From Streptacidiphilus sp. ASG 303 (GTDB lineage Bacteria > Actinomycetota > Actinomycetes > Streptomycetales > Streptomycetaceae): a stretch of 64,000 nucleotides of DNA. Location: positions 1-64,000 of the forward strand of contig NZ_JAJLRA010000009.1 of the NCBI RefSeq assembly GCF_020991365.1, written 5' to 3'. The first letter of the stretch is position 1. Each line of letters opens with the position of its first letter. Positions 26,287 through 34,438 of this stretch are shown here, one piece after another. A program made the translations under genes and the position numbers. Under the pieces are notes generated by a model. The model searched no databases and had not been told where the DNA came from. It saw nothing but the letters and a program-made list of their open reading frames with translations.

Positions 26287-26913
26287 GTGTTCACCGTGGA
26301 GGGACGGGACGGCGTCCGCACGCGTCTTTTGGGAAGCCGCGGAAGCCGACTCCTTGATCACGGGGGCGGCCGTCGTCGGGTCTGTGCGGTGGGAGGCGGT
26401 GACCGGTGGTCGGACATCGACCTCGCCTTCGCGGTCGGCGGTGACCTCGGTACGGCTCTGGAGTGCTGGATGCAGCGTCTGTATCGCGACTTCGCGGCGC
26501 TGCATCATGGGGGCCGCCGTCGGGGGCGGCGGTCTGGCGGGTGTTCCTGCTGCCGGGCCGGCTCGCGGTCGACCTGGCGTTCACGCCGGCCGGGCGGTTC
26601 GGCCCGCTCGGCCCGGCCTGGCGCACCGTCTTCGGCGCGGTCGTGGACCTGCGGCCGCCGGAGCGGCCGGCCGGGGGACCCTGGTGGGTCTGGCCTGGCA
26701 CCATGCCCTGCACGCCCGGGTGTCGATCGGGAGAGGGCGGTGGTGGGAGGCGGGGCACTGGATCAGCGCCGTTCGCGGTCAGGTCCTGGCGCCGGCCTGC
26801 CGCCGCCTGGGGTACCGCGCCGCCTGTGCCAAGGGGGCGCACCTGCTGCCGCCGGAGGCGGCCGCGCGCCTTAAAGGAGGCGCTGGTGGGAAGCGGTTGT
26901 CCTTCCGAAGGTG
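26287..26913 (+). pseudogene. nucleotidyltransferase-domain protein, multiply frameshifted
   Basis: Pieces in three frames line up in order: VFTVEGRDGVRTRLL; ADSLITGAAVVGSVRWEAV; GGDRWSDIDLAFAVGG with the GS...DxD catalytic pattern of minimal nucleotidyltransferases; LLPGRLAVDLAFTPAGRFGP; GLAWHHALHARVSIGRGRWW; EAGHWISAVRGQVLAPACRR. At least three frame changes separate them. The intact family transfers nucleotides to small molecules or proteins; this copy cannot make the full protein. Confidence 0.75.
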
Positions 26914-26959
26914 ATCACTGGGTTTCCGCTGGTCAGGCATAGTCCGGGTTGCCCTGCGG

Positions 26960-27257
26960 CAGAGACGGTGTGCGGTCGGTTCCGGGTCCCGTCCCTCCAC
27001 CGTGCGGAGGCGGTCGCGCAGCCGGTCGTGCAGTTCACCGATCAGGCCCATGTCGCGCCACCGCCGTCAGAAGGCGTAGACGCGGTCCCAGGAGGGGAGG
27101 TCGGCGGGCGTCGCCCGCCAGGTGATGCCGCCGGCGACGAGGGAGCGGCCCGCGTCGACGGTCTGCCGGTGGCAGTAGCCCTCCGGCCGGCCCGGCCCTC
27201 CGGCCGCCCCGGCACCGGCAGCAGCCGGCGCACCTCGGCCCACTCCGCGTCCGTCAT
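26960..27257 (-). pseudogene. IS5-family (DUF4096) transposase, N-terminal half, with stop and frameshift
   Basis: From ATG 27257 the frame gives MTDAEWAEVRRLLPVPG. Homology then resumes in another frame as SWDRVYAF, a TGA stop, and RRWRDMGLIGELHDRLRDRL before fading at about 26960. This matches IS5-type transposases in order; the catalytic C-terminal half is missing. Confidence 0.75.
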
Positions 27258-27692
27258 GTCGGACGGATGCCTCGGTCGCCTGTGCGGCCGGTCCCCGGCG
27301 TTACCGAACCGGTGAGCGAGGCCATCACGCTCACGAGCGGCCGAGGTGGAGCGGGCGGACGCGAAGACGTACAACTACGGCAACAGGTGCTCCTGGCGCG
27401 TTTGTGGTCTTCGACAACCCCGAGCTGCACCAGAGGCGCTGCCTTCATGCACGGCAGGCCGCGAGATCACCTCACTGAGCCGCCGCAGTCGAACCCACGC
27501 TCACCATGGTCGATAGAACAACGGCTCCTCACGGCAGGCACCCTGGCCTGCCGCCTGCCGGACGGGACCCGCTGCTTTGCGGCTGGTGTCCGCATCAGGG
27601 CTCCGGGGCCGTCGCTGCCGGGAGACGACGAGTCAGGGCCGCCGGGGCGGCCCGTTCCTTGGCGGGGGGACGGGTGGGCCGCGGGTGCTGTC
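27258..27692. other. intergenic with unidentified debris
   Basis: Short peptides such as VERADAKTYNYGNR (plus strand, near 27343) look like protein-coding debris but match no family I can name. No intact gene. Confidence 0.4.
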
Positions 27693-27698
27693 TATGCT
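27693..27698 (+). promoter_or_regulatory. -10 element of the VOC gene, leaderless type
   Basis: TATGCT lies 7 nt before the ATG at 27706 and there is no ribosome binding site, the arrangement of leaderless Streptomyces transcripts. Confidence 0.5.
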
Positions 27699-27705
27699 CA
27701 GGCCC

Positions 27706-28059
27706 ATGGCACTGGAATGGGAGCAGGTCATCGTCGACTCCGCCGACCCCGTCGCCCTGGGGCGCTGGTGGGCCGAGGCCCTCGGCTGGGTGGTGGTCGA
27801 CGAATCCGAGGAGATCATCGAGATCCGGCCCGAGCCGGACCGGATGCCGGGGCTGCTCTTCGTGCCTGTCCCCGAGGGCAAGGCGTCGAAGAACCGGCTC
27901 CACCCCGACTTCCGCCCCGACGACCAGGAGGCCGAGGTCGCCCGGCTGCTCGCCCTCGGTGCGCGGCGCGCCGACACCGTGCAGGACGAGCAGCACTGGG
28001 TGACCCTCCTCGACCCGGAGGGCAACGAGTTCTGCGTCCTGGGTGAGCGGAGGAGCTGA
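27706..28059 (+). CDS. VOC-family (glyoxalase-like) protein
   Basis: A single-domain protein of 117 residues: VIVDSADPVALGRWWAEALG, LLFVPVPEGKASKNRLHPDF, and HWVTLLDPEGNEFCVLG at the end. The pattern is that of the vicinal-oxygen-chelate fold (Glyoxalase_6 type), with possible metal ligands His (RLHPDF) and Glu (GNEF). Members include glyoxalases, dioxygenases and antibiotic-binding proteins; the substrate cannot be assigned. The start is supported by the leaderless promoter. It stands alone between IS debris and a non-coding stretch. Confidence 0.88.
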   Translation: MALEWEQVIVDSADPVALGRWWAEALGWVVVDESEEIIEIRPEPDRMPGLLFVPVPEGKASKNRLHPDFRPDDQEAEVARLLALGARRADTVQDEQHWVTLLDPEGNEFCVLGERRS

Positions 28060-28740
28060 GCGCAAGCGCCGGCGGAGGTGCGGCCCGGCAGGGCTTGCCG
28101 GCGGCGCGCGGCTCCGGGGCGTGGAAGGGGCCGGTCTGTCGGGCGATGGGTTCCGGCCTGCTTGACCGTGATCCCCTGCCGCCTGCGCGGTGCGGTGCGG
28201 CCCCGACCGGGAGGGGACGGTCGGTGCAGCACCCGTTCAGGGGTGATGGGCCGTCGGATGGGGGGCTGTCGTTGGGAAGCCTTGCCGTCTCGGTCCTCCT
28301 CCTGGGCAACGGCATGTCGGACCACCGCAACGGATCATCGCGTGGCCGGCCGCCGGCCGGAGGGGTTCTCGTCCTGCCTGCGGTCCGTGGGATCTGCCGG
28401 CAGGTCACCCGCCGCCGTCGACGGGTTCGGGCCGTTGCCGGGCCGTCCGGGGCGGATCAACGCTGACCTGCAGCGGTCAGGTCGACGGATGCCACCGCAC
28501 ACCTCCCACCGCCGGAACGGCGCACCCGGCCGGTCTTCCCGCTCAGCGCCCTCATGAGGGGTGCCGCGGGGGGGGGTCCGGCCCTCCGCGGGGGGTAGGG
28601 CCGGTTGACCGGGCGGGCCCGGCGGCGGTGGACTCCTGCCCATCCCCTCCCCCGCTGCTGCGTACGGGGGCGGGGGCGGGACCCGTGGGCGAGAAGGGAG
28701 CAGCCGGTGGCGGCAGCACAGGCGGGCGCGCGGCCCTGCG
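28060..28740. other. intergenic, no gene recognised
   Basis: Long GC-rich stretch with overlapping antisense frames but no motif. A small perfect inverted repeat (CTGACC-N6-GGTCAG) lies at 28463-28480. Confidence 0.45.
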
Positions 28741-29046
28741 GTGGCGCTGTGGGAGCTGCTCGGCGGCTGGCGTGCCCGTACCCGCCCCGAGGATGTGGGG
28801 CTGGTGCGGGGGCCTGGGCAGCGGCCGGGTGCGGGGGTGACGCAGGAGCAGATGGCCCGCGCGCCGGGGATCAGCCTGCGGCACTACGGCGCGCTGGAGG
28901 CCGGTGCCGGGCAGCCGTCGTTCGCCCTCCTGGCCGGCCTGGTGCGCCTGCTGCGGCTGGACGACGCCGAGCGACTGGCCCTCCTCGACGCCCTGCTGGA
29001 CGCCCAGGGGCCGGGCGGGCGGTGGGAGCTGCCCCACGCCTGCTGA
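28741..29046 (+). CDS. small XRE/MmyB-type helix-turn-helix protein
   Basis: The 101 residues contain WRARTRPEDVGLVRG and then GVTQEQMARAPGISLRHYGA and LEAGAGQPSFALLAGLVRLL. This resembles the N-terminal DNA-binding domain of MmyB-type XRE regulators. The ligand-binding domain that normally follows is absent, so it is either a stand-alone DNA-binding protein or a 3'-truncated gene. GTG 28741 has no good ribosome binding site. Its 3' 176 bp are antisense to the end of the convergent DUF2716-DUF6881 frame. Confidence 0.55.
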   Translation: MALWELLGGWRARTRPEDVGLVRGPGQRPGAGVTQEQMARAPGISLRHYGALEAGAGQPSFALLAGLVRLLRLDDAERLALLDALLDAQGPGGRWELPHAC

Positions 29047-29980
29047 CCGCCCGGCACCGTCCTGGGGTGTTGGAGGCGGCTCGTGGCGGGGGCGGGTCGG
29101 GCCAGGGCGAGGACGGTGGCGTGCGTCCGGTGCGGCGGGCGGCCGTCCATGCCTGCTCGAAGGCGGCGGCGGTCATCGGGCGGGCGGTGAAGTCCTCCAG
29201 GGCGTCGATGGTTTCCAGCGGTGGGAAGGGCACCTCGCCCAGGCCGGTGGCGGCAGCCTCGTGGGAGGCGTCGGCCCACGCCAGGCGGCCGTCACGGAAG
29301 ACCTCCACCTTGCGCACCTCCCGGTCCTCCTCGTCGAGTTCGCTGAGGATCTCCACCGGCTCGTCCGCGAAGTCGTGGGTCCAGGTGACCCTCACGTGCC
29401 GCACGGCACGCTCCTCCTCCGCCGGCCGGGCCTGCTCCCGGGGACGTGCGGGTCGGCCGTCGCGGCGCAGCACGGTGGGCAGCAGGCGGTTCAGGGCGCC
29501 GGCGGCCCGCTGCAGCAGAGGGGTGCCGAACAGGCACAGGGAGGGTTCCCCGGGGTGGCCGAAGGTGCCGTAGCCGAGGTCCTCGGCGAGGAAGAGGTAG
29601 TAGTCGTGGTCGGGGTAGGGGCTCAGGGGCCGGCCCGGACGGGCGCGGCCGTCCAGGACGCGGGGCAGGAAGATGTCGGTGGAGGGCAGGTCCGTGCGTA
29701 GCGTCCAGCAGGTGTGCTGCCAGTTGAGGAGCAGCAGGGAGGCGCCGGGCGGGGTGCAGGCCGTCAGGGCGTCCTGGACGGTGTCGATGAGCCGGTTGCG
29801 GCGGTGTCCGCGCGGGTCGTCCTCGCGCGGCTCCCGCAGGCTCCAGGTGACCGAGGGGGCGGGTTCGCGGATGCCGGGGAAGTGGGTCAGGCTCGGGCGG
29901 AAGCCCAGCGACGCGTCCACCCGGTCCCACACCTGGTCGTCCTCCGCACGGCTCAGGCGGCGCAGGGCGGCATCGGTCAC
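28871..29980 (-). CDS. DUF2716-like plus DUF6881-like two-domain protein
   Basis: The first half (VWDRVDASLGFRPSLTHFPG, DHDYYLFLAEDLGYGTFGHP, CLFGTPLL) resembles DUF2716. The second (HVRVTWTHDFADEPVEILSE, VFRDGRLAWADASHEAAATG, MTAAAFEQAW) resembles DUF6881. They are in one uninterrupted frame from GTG 29980. However, GTG 29404 at the start of the second domain has a strong GGAGGAGGA ribosome binding site with a 6-nt spacer, so a separate shorter product is possible. The last roughly 75 codons are Arg/Pro-rich, lie antisense to the XRE gene and look non-native, hinting that the original stop is lost. Both families occur as small stand-alone proteins, some near toxin-immunity genes. Function unknown. 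Confidence 0.65.
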   Translation of the reverse strand: MTDAALRRLSRAEDDQVWDRVDASLGFRPSLTHFPGIREPAPSVTWSLREPREDDPRGHRRNRLIDTVQDALTACTPPGASLLLLNWQHTCWTLRTDLPSTDIFLPRVLDGRARPGRPLSPYPDHDYYLFLAEDLGYGTFGHPGEPSLCLFGTPLLQRAAGALNRLLPTVLRRDGRPARPREQARPAEEERAVRHVRVTWTHDFADEPVEILSELDEEDREVRKVEVFRDGRLAWADASHEAAATGLGEVPFPPLETIDALEDFTARPMTAAAFEQAWTAARRTGRTPPSSPWPDPPPPRAASNTPGRCRAVSRRGAAPTARPAPGRPAGRRGGPVARRRPAAAGAPGRPGGRTTAARHRPPARRSAAG

Positions 29981-30090
29981 CCCCCGACCCTGGACCCACG
30001 CACCGCACCGTGGTCGGCGCCGGACAGCCGGGACCCGGCAGGCGGACACGACGCGGCCCGGCCCGGCCCGGCCCGGGGCGGATGGTCTAT

Positions 30091-30115
30091 CGGCCCCGCC
30101 CCGGGACCTCCCCCG
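30091..30115. repeat. 25-bp direct repeat, copy 1
   Basis: Identical to 30806-30830 (begins CGGCCCCGCCCCGGGACC); similarity continues a further 15 bases with small gaps. The two copies bracket the SUKH-like gene. Confidence 0.85.
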
Positions 30116-30158
30116 CCCCGGGCGCGGACCGACCCGATACGGCGGGGGTGGCCTGGTG

Positions 30159-30689
30159 TCACAGGGTGCCGGGATCGCCGGTGCGGGTGAAGCGCAGGAC
30201 GGTGTGGCGTACCAGGTCGAGGAAGGCGGGGAAGGTGTCGGCGACCTGGTCGAGGTCTGCGGTGTCGGTGGAGGCGGTGCGGGTGCGGTGGACCGCGCCC
30301 CGGTGGTCGACGATGTACTGCTGTCCGCCGCCGTTGGAGGCGATGACCAGGCCGGGGAGCTCACCGGTGGGTGAGAGGTGGACGGGGCCGTCCTCGGAGA
30401 GCCGGTGCAGGACGTCGCCCGCGCGGTGGAGGAAGAAGCCGTTTGCGACGTCGGGCAGGCAGACCTCGCCGACCGTGTCGTAGAAGACGGCCAGGTCCTC
30501 AAAGCCCAGCAGGCCGCCGGAGAACTGCTGCGCCGCCCGCCGTCCCGCCTCGTCCGGCGGCCGCACCTCGTTGACGCCCGGCGGGTAGCCGTGCGTGCTC
30601 TCGAAGCCTGCCGGCAGGGTCTGCACCGCACCGCTGAGATCCGCACGCCACCGCGCCAACCACGCGGCCGAGAAGGAGGACCGGTCCAC
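30159..30689 (-). CDS. SUKH (SMI1/KNR4)-like protein
   Basis: A protein of 176 residues including LLGFEDLAVFYDTVGEVCLP, GLVIASNGGGQQYIVDHRG and VADTFPAFLDLVRHTV. The phrase (I/V)ASNGGG..Y.VD with a late FxxFLDLV segment is the signature of SMI1/KNR4-type SUKH folds. SUKH proteins often serve as immunity proteins against contact-dependent or polymorphic toxins; no toxin gene is visible nearby. The start GTG 30689 has AGGA nine bases upstream; an ATG/GTG further upstream (30707) is weaker. Confidence 0.6.
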   Translation of the reverse strand: MDRSSFSAAWLARWRADLSGAVQTLPAGFESTHGYPPGVNEVRPPDEAGRRAAQQFSGGLLGFEDLAVFYDTVGEVCLPDVANGFFLHRAGDVLHRLSEDGPVHLSPTGELPGLVIASNGGGQQYIVDHRGAVHRTRTASTDTADLDQVADTFPAFLDLVRHTVLRFTRTGDPGTL

Positions 30690-30801
30690 AGCCCAGGATC
30701 CTGCCACCCCCGGCCGGACAGGACCGCGCCACCCGGGGTTGCCTCCTCAAGCGCTGCCCTGCCACGGTCCGCAGGGCCGCAGGGGGGCGAACCGGGAGCG
30801 G

Positions 30802-31125
30802 CTACCGGCCCCGCCCCGGGACCTCCCCCGGCCCCGGCCCCGGGCGCGGGCCGTCCGGGCGCGACCGGGCGGCGGTGCGGGCGCGGCGTTCGGTGGTCTC
30901 GCGGTCGGCGGCGGTGCGGGCGGTCTGCTGCAGGCGGGCGCGGTCGGTGGCGGCGCGGGCGCGGATGCGCTCCAGCCGGTCGGTGATCCGCGCCTGCCGG
31001 TAGAGGTCCGGCGCGTGGGCGAGGTGCTCCCGTTCGGCGCGGGCGGCGCCGGTGCCGGACGCGGGGCCGAGGGGGTCGGTGCCGGTGAGGTGGCGGCGGG
31101 AGCGCCCGTGGGCGAGCGCGGCCAC
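30802..31125 (-). CDS. hypothetical Arg-rich coiled-coil-like protein, start uncertain
   Basis: The frame encodes LAHAPDLYRQARITDRLERI and RARAATDRARLQQTARTAAD, probably an alpha-helical, charged segment. The open frame and coding character extend upstream to about 31300 (LLEAEALARSALRRALSEQ, PDPCDKGEQDLCTHLVAALA) without an ATG or GTG. Either the true start is in another frame beyond a frameshift, for example ATG near 31383, or a rare start is used. No family recognised. Confidence 0.35.
   Translation of the reverse strand: MAALAHGRSRRHLTGTDPLGPASGTGAARAEREHLAHAPDLYRQARITDRLERIRARAATDRARLQQTARTAADRETTERRARTAARSRPDGPRPGPGPGEVPGRGR
30806..30830. repeat. 25-bp direct repeat, copy 2
   Basis: Second copy of 30091-30115, upstream of the SUKH-like gene and overlapping the 3' end of the hypothetical gene on the minus strand. 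Confidence 0.85.
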
Positions 31126-31378
31126 CAGGTGGGTGCAGAGGTCCTGCTCGCCCTTGTCGCACGGGTCCGGGGCCGGGATCTGCCCCGGCCACTCCTGCGG
31201 CGGGCCCTGCTCGCTCAGCGCCCGGCGGAGGGCGCTGCGGGCGAGGGCCTCGGCCTCCAGGAGGTGACCGGGAGGCGGCGGTGCCGCTGCGCCTGCGTAC
31301 CCGCGGCTGGTTCCGGGTCCGGGCGCAGGACCGGGGCCGGGGCGGTGGTGCCGGTGCGGGTGCCGGCTCGGCGGCAGC

Positions 31379-31843
31379 TCATACGCCGGTGGTGGAGCCG
31401 GGCCGGATGATCATGAGGATGAGGACGGCGGTCCACAGCAGGGAGAACAGGCCGGTGGCTGCGGACAGGCTGCGCAGGGCCGTGGTGGTGGCGGGGTGCG
31501 GCGGGGTGCGGTCCAGGGCGGCGACGGCGTCGTGCTGGGCGGGCAGGATCCGCGCGATCAGGACGGCCGCGGCCACGGCGGTCAGGACGAGGGAGGCGGT
31601 CACCCAGGCGTCGCCGATGGCGCCCATGGACTGGGCGGTGGCGATGCCGAGCACGGGGACGGCCGCGCCCACGAGGGCGTAGACGCGGGTGATGCGGTGC
31701 AGCAGCCGCACCGCGGGCGCCTGGTCCGGGGCGCCGTCCAGGGCGGCGCGGGCGCGGGCGGGGAAGAGGCTGGCGGCGACGGTGACCGGGCCGACGGCGA
31801 GGACGGCGGCCAGGACGTGGAGGCTGAGCAGGAACGCGGACAT
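31379..31843 (-). CDS. four-helix membrane protein (DUF2269-like)
   Basis: The 154 residues contain four hydrophobic helices: LLSLHVLAAVLAVGPVTVAA, VYALVGAAVPVLGIATAQSM, VTASLVLTAVAAAVLIARIL, and LFSLLWTAVLILMII. The length and the His in helix 1 fit DUF2269-type integral membrane proteins of unknown function. ATG 31843 has a GAAGGG ribosome binding site. It is divergent from a MarR gene, with a palindromic operator in the spacer overlapping a TAATAC -10-like element on the minus strand. Confidence 0.75.
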   Translation of the reverse strand: MSAFLLSLHVLAAVLAVGPVTVAASLFPARARAALDGAPDQAPAVRLLHRITRVYALVGAAVPVLGIATAQSMGAIGDAWVTASLVLTAVAAAVLIARILPAQHDAVAALDRTPPHPATTTALRSLSAATGLFSLLWTAVLILMIIRPGSTTGV

Positions 31844-31871
31844 GCGGGGGCCCTTCGGGGACGGCCATGTA

Positions 31872-31884
31872 TTAGGCAGGCTAA
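31872..31884. promoter_or_regulatory. putative MarR operator
   Basis: TTAG-N5-CTAA dyad between the divergent membrane-protein and MarR genes. On the minus strand it abuts TAATAC, a plausible -10 of the membrane-protein gene, so a bound MarR would block polymerase. Confidence 0.5.
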
Positions 31885-31947
31885 AACTACACCCGGCCCG
31901 GCACCCGGTACGGCACCCGGTACGGTCGGGTACCGAGGAGGCACCCG

Positions 31948-32433
31948 TTGAGCGACGACCCCGTGCAGGGCGCAGCCCCCGGCGACGGCCGCACGCCCGA
32001 CCCGGCGTCCGCGCCGGTCGCGATGCTGCTGGCCGGCCTGGGGCGGCTGGCGCGCTCCGCCCTGGACGGGGCGCTGGCCCGAGACGGCCTGTCCCTGCGC
32101 CACATCGGCGCCATCGGCCACCTGGCGGCCCGCCCGGGGCTGTCCCTGACCGAGCTGGCCCGCCGCGCCGACGTCAGCGCGCCCAGCATGCTCGCCACCG
32201 TCCGCCGCCTGGAGGAGGCCGGACTGGTGCACCGCGTCACCCCGCCCGGACGGGGCCGCACCGCCCGCCTGGAGGCCACCGACGCCGGCCGCAGCGCCCT
32301 GGCGGCCGCCCGCCGGCACGCCGCCGCCCTCGACGACCGCCTCCTGGCCGGCCTGGGCCAGGACGACCGGAGCACCCTGACCGCCCTGCTGCTGCGGGCC
32401 GCCGCGAACGCCCGCGACGAGATGCGCCCCTGA
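31948..32433 (+). CDS. MarR-family transcriptional regulator
   Basis: The protein has 161 residues with a winged helix-turn-helix: HIGAIGHLAARPGLSLTELA, RRADVSAPSMLATVRRLEEA, then the wing VHRVTPPGRGRTARLEATDA. TTG 31948 is the start because a GAGGAGG ribosome binding site precedes it by about six bases; no ATG fits. It is likely a ligand-responsive repressor of itself and the divergent membrane-protein gene. Confidence 0.85.
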   Translation: MSDDPVQGAAPGDGRTPDPASAPVAMLLAGLGRLARSALDGALARDGLSLRHIGAIGHLAARPGLSLTELARRADVSAPSMLATVRRLEEAGLVHRVTPPGRGRTARLEATDAGRSALAAARRHAAALDDRLLAGLGQDDRSTLTALLLRAAANARDEMRP

Positions 32434-32914
32434 CCGGACCGGCGCGCCGCCCCGGGGGCCGCCCGCACGGGGCGGAGCCGCGGCGGCCGGCCGGGCGCCC
32501 GGAGCGGGTCCGCGCGGGTCCGCGGGTCCGCCGGCCCGGCGACAGGCGGCGGGCGGGCGGCGGGCGGCCGGGGCGACAGGAGGAGCGGCGGTTCCGGCGG
32601 CGCAGCCGTGCGCGGTTCGCCGCCCGCCCGGCCGATCCCTGCGACGCAGGCCCCGCGGTGCACGACCGGTGCACGACCGCGGGGTGGGGCCCGGGGCGGG
32701 GGCCTGGTTGCCGTCCGCGGCGAGGGTGTTCATCGCACGGACCGCCGGCTGCCCAAAGATCCCGGCCGCGCACGGGATCGGCTGCCGGACGGCGTGCTCA
32801 CCGCGCCCCGGACGGGATTGCGGAACCGGCGCCTGCGCGGACGGCCGCCGCCCCGGTCACTCCGGCCTGCCGAGCGGCGGCCGGGGGGCGGCGCCCGCCG
32901 CGGCGGGTGGGGTG
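32434..32914. other. intergenic, no gene recognised
   Basis: Non-coding GC-rich DNA between the MarR gene and the 3' end of the PEP-mutase-family gene. Only short direct repeats (GTGCACGACCG, twice near 32657) are visible. Confidence 0.5.
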
Positions 32915-33676
32915 CTACGGGCGCCAGGGCCTGAGCATGTCCTTGACCGCGTCCGTCACCGCGAGCTGCAGCAGCGGGCCGTTGGTGACGCGGCCGACGC
33001 CGAGGCGGCGGAAGCGGTCGAGGTCGCGCCGGGCGGGGTGGGCGGTGGAGTTCACGGGAACGGCGACGGCGCCGGTCACCGCCGCGAGCAGCTCGTCGTC
33101 GTCCTGGATGGCCACCGGGTAGACGCTGTCGGCGCCGGCCCGCTCCAGGGCCCGCAGCCGCTCGATCACCTCGTCGAGGACGGCGGAGGCGTCCTGGGCG
33201 TGCTTGAAGAGGTCGGTGCGCGCGTTGACCCACACCGGGACCCCCGCGTCGTCGGCCGCCGCCCGCAGACCGGCGACGTAGTCCGCGTGCTCCTGCGTGC
33301 TGCGGACCCGTCCGCCCTGCGAGTGGACGGTGTCCTCGACGTTGAGGCCGGCGCCGCCGACCTCGGTGAGCCCGGCGATCAGGTCCGCGGGCTTCTGCCC
33401 GTACCCGGACTCCAGGTCCACGGAGACCGGGACGTCGACCGCGGCGATGATCGGCCGGACGGCGGCGAGCACCTCCTCGAAGGTCTGCCCCTCCTGGTCG
33501 GCGGCGCCCCGGGAGTCGGCGAGCGGGTGACTGCCGATCGTCAGCGCGGGGAATCCGGCGGCGGCCGCCGTCCGCGCGGACCAGACGTCCCAGACGGTCG
33601 GAAGCACGAGCGGCTTGTACTCGGCGTGCAGCTGCCCGAGGCGCCGGGCGCGCTCGACGGCGGTGCGGAAGTCCAT
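32915..33676 (-). CDS. isocitrate lyase/PEP mutase-family protein
   Basis: The 253-residue TIM-barrel protein shows LPTVWDVWSARTAAAAGFPA, the metal-binding region PVSVDLESGYG, GAGLNVEDTVHSQG and VNARTDLF. This is the family of 2-methylisocitrate lyases, oxaloacetate decarboxylases and PEP phosphonomutases. The C-C lyase KKCGH active-site motif is absent, so a non-lyase or divergent activity is likely. ATG 33676 has GGAGACACC upstream. No phosphonate genes are nearby. Its leader shares a 33-bp element with the ABM gene upstream. Confidence 0.82.
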   Translation of the reverse strand: MDFRTAVERARRLGQLHAEYKPLVLPTVWDVWSARTAAAAGFPALTIGSHPLADSRGAADQEGQTFEEVLAAVRPIIAAVDVPVSVDLESGYGQKPADLIAGLTEVGGAGLNVEDTVHSQGGRVRSTQEHADYVAGLRAAADDAGVPVWVNARTDLFKHAQDASAVLDEVIERLRALERAGADSVYPVAIQDDDELLAAVTGAVAVPVNSTAHPARRDLDRFRRLGVGRVTNGPLLQLAVTDAVKDMLRPWRP

Positions 33677-33706
33677 GGGGTGTCTCCTTGTACATGGGTG
33701 GGTGCC

Positions 33707-33739
33707 GGACCGGCGGCCGCCGGCGTACTGCGGTGCCGG
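33707..33739 (-). promoter_or_regulatory. shared leader element, copy 1
   Basis: Contains the palindrome CCGGCGGCCGCCGG (33710-33723) followed by a 16-bp tail. Matches 34439-34471 at 29 of 33 positions. Both copies lie 30-35 bp upstream of a start codon. Confidence 0.65.
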
Positions 33740-33969
33740 CGTGCGGGGCGGCGGGATGGGGATCGGGCGCCGGTCGGGGACCGCCCAGCGGGCCGGGGAG
33801 CCGGGCCGGGATGGTGGAGCTGCCGCCCGGTGCTCGTGCGGAGAGTGCTCCTGCGGACGGGGGCCCGGCCGGACCCGTCCCCGGTGTCCGGCGGGACGCC
33901 GGTCCCGCCCCGGCGCCGGACCCGCACGTCCACCGCTGCCACCGGCGGCGCAGGCGTGCCCCGGGGGGC

Positions 33970-34032
33970 GCCGTCTCTGCGGCCGCGGGGGGCCGGGCGG
34001 GGCACGGCCCGCGCCGCGGCCGCAGAGACGGC
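33970..34032 (-). terminator. hairpin with 19-bp perfect arms downstream of the ABM gene
   Basis: Arms 33970-33988 and 34014-34032 (GCCGTCTCTGCGGCCGCGG and its complement) enclose a 25-nt GC-rich loop that can itself pair. It lies past the ABM stop and before the PEP-mutase-family leader. Confidence 0.6.
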
Positions 34033-34104
34033 GGGGAGGTTCCCGCTCCGGCGCCCCCGGGCGGGACGGCCGGGCCGGGCGCCTGCGGGTACGGGGGTGC
34101 CGGG

Positions 34105-34407
34105 TCAGACCGGGAGCTTGGCGGCGAGGAGCGGGACGGGGGTGATCACGGGCGGGGCGGCGAGGAGTTCCCCGGCGTGGGCCTGGATGGCCTGGGGCAC
34201 CTTGCCGTCCAGGTGGGCCTGGCGGGCCTCCTCGGTCTCGAAGGTGTCGAAGATGCGGAACGAGGTCTGCGAGACGCGGATGGCGTACCAGGTGAGGGTG
34301 CCGGGCTCGTCGTCGACCACGGCCTTCGCGCCGGCGAGGAACCGGGCGAGGTCCTCCTCCTTCCCGGGGCGGGCTTCGAACTCGGCGAGGATCGCGTAGG
34401 ACGGCAT
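34105..34407 (-). CDS. antibiotic biosynthesis monooxygenase (ABM)-family protein
   Basis: A protein of 100 residues: MPSYAILAEFEARPGKEEDL, ARFLAGAKAVVDDEPGTLTW, SFRIFDTFETEEARQAHLDG. This is the dimeric ferredoxin-like fold of ABM/YgiN quinol monooxygenases and related heme-degrading or unknown enzymes. ATG 34407 has an AAGGAG ribosome binding site. It is transcribed in the same direction as the PEP-mutase-family gene but separated from it by a strong hairpin, and both have the same leader element. Open frame upstream of 34407 is leader, not protein. Confidence 0.88.
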   Translation of the reverse strand: MPSYAILAEFEARPGKEEDLARFLAGAKAVVDDEPGTLTWYAIRVSQTSFRIFDTFETEEARQAHLDGKVPQAIQAHAGELLAAPPVITPVPLLAAKLPV

Positions 34408-34438
34408 GACGTGCTCCTTGAGTGCGTTGACGGGTGGC

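Noticed and set aside
30802-31300. Extending the Arg-rich hypothetical protein to a definite upstream start
   Set aside because: The frame is open but lacks ATG/GTG before about 31300; joining it to ATG 31383 requires an unproven frameshift.
32915-34407. Phosphonate biosynthesis cluster based on the PEP-mutase-family gene
   Set aside because: No phosphonopyruvate decarboxylase or other phosphonate gene nearby; the gene fits the broad isocitrate lyase/PEP mutase family.
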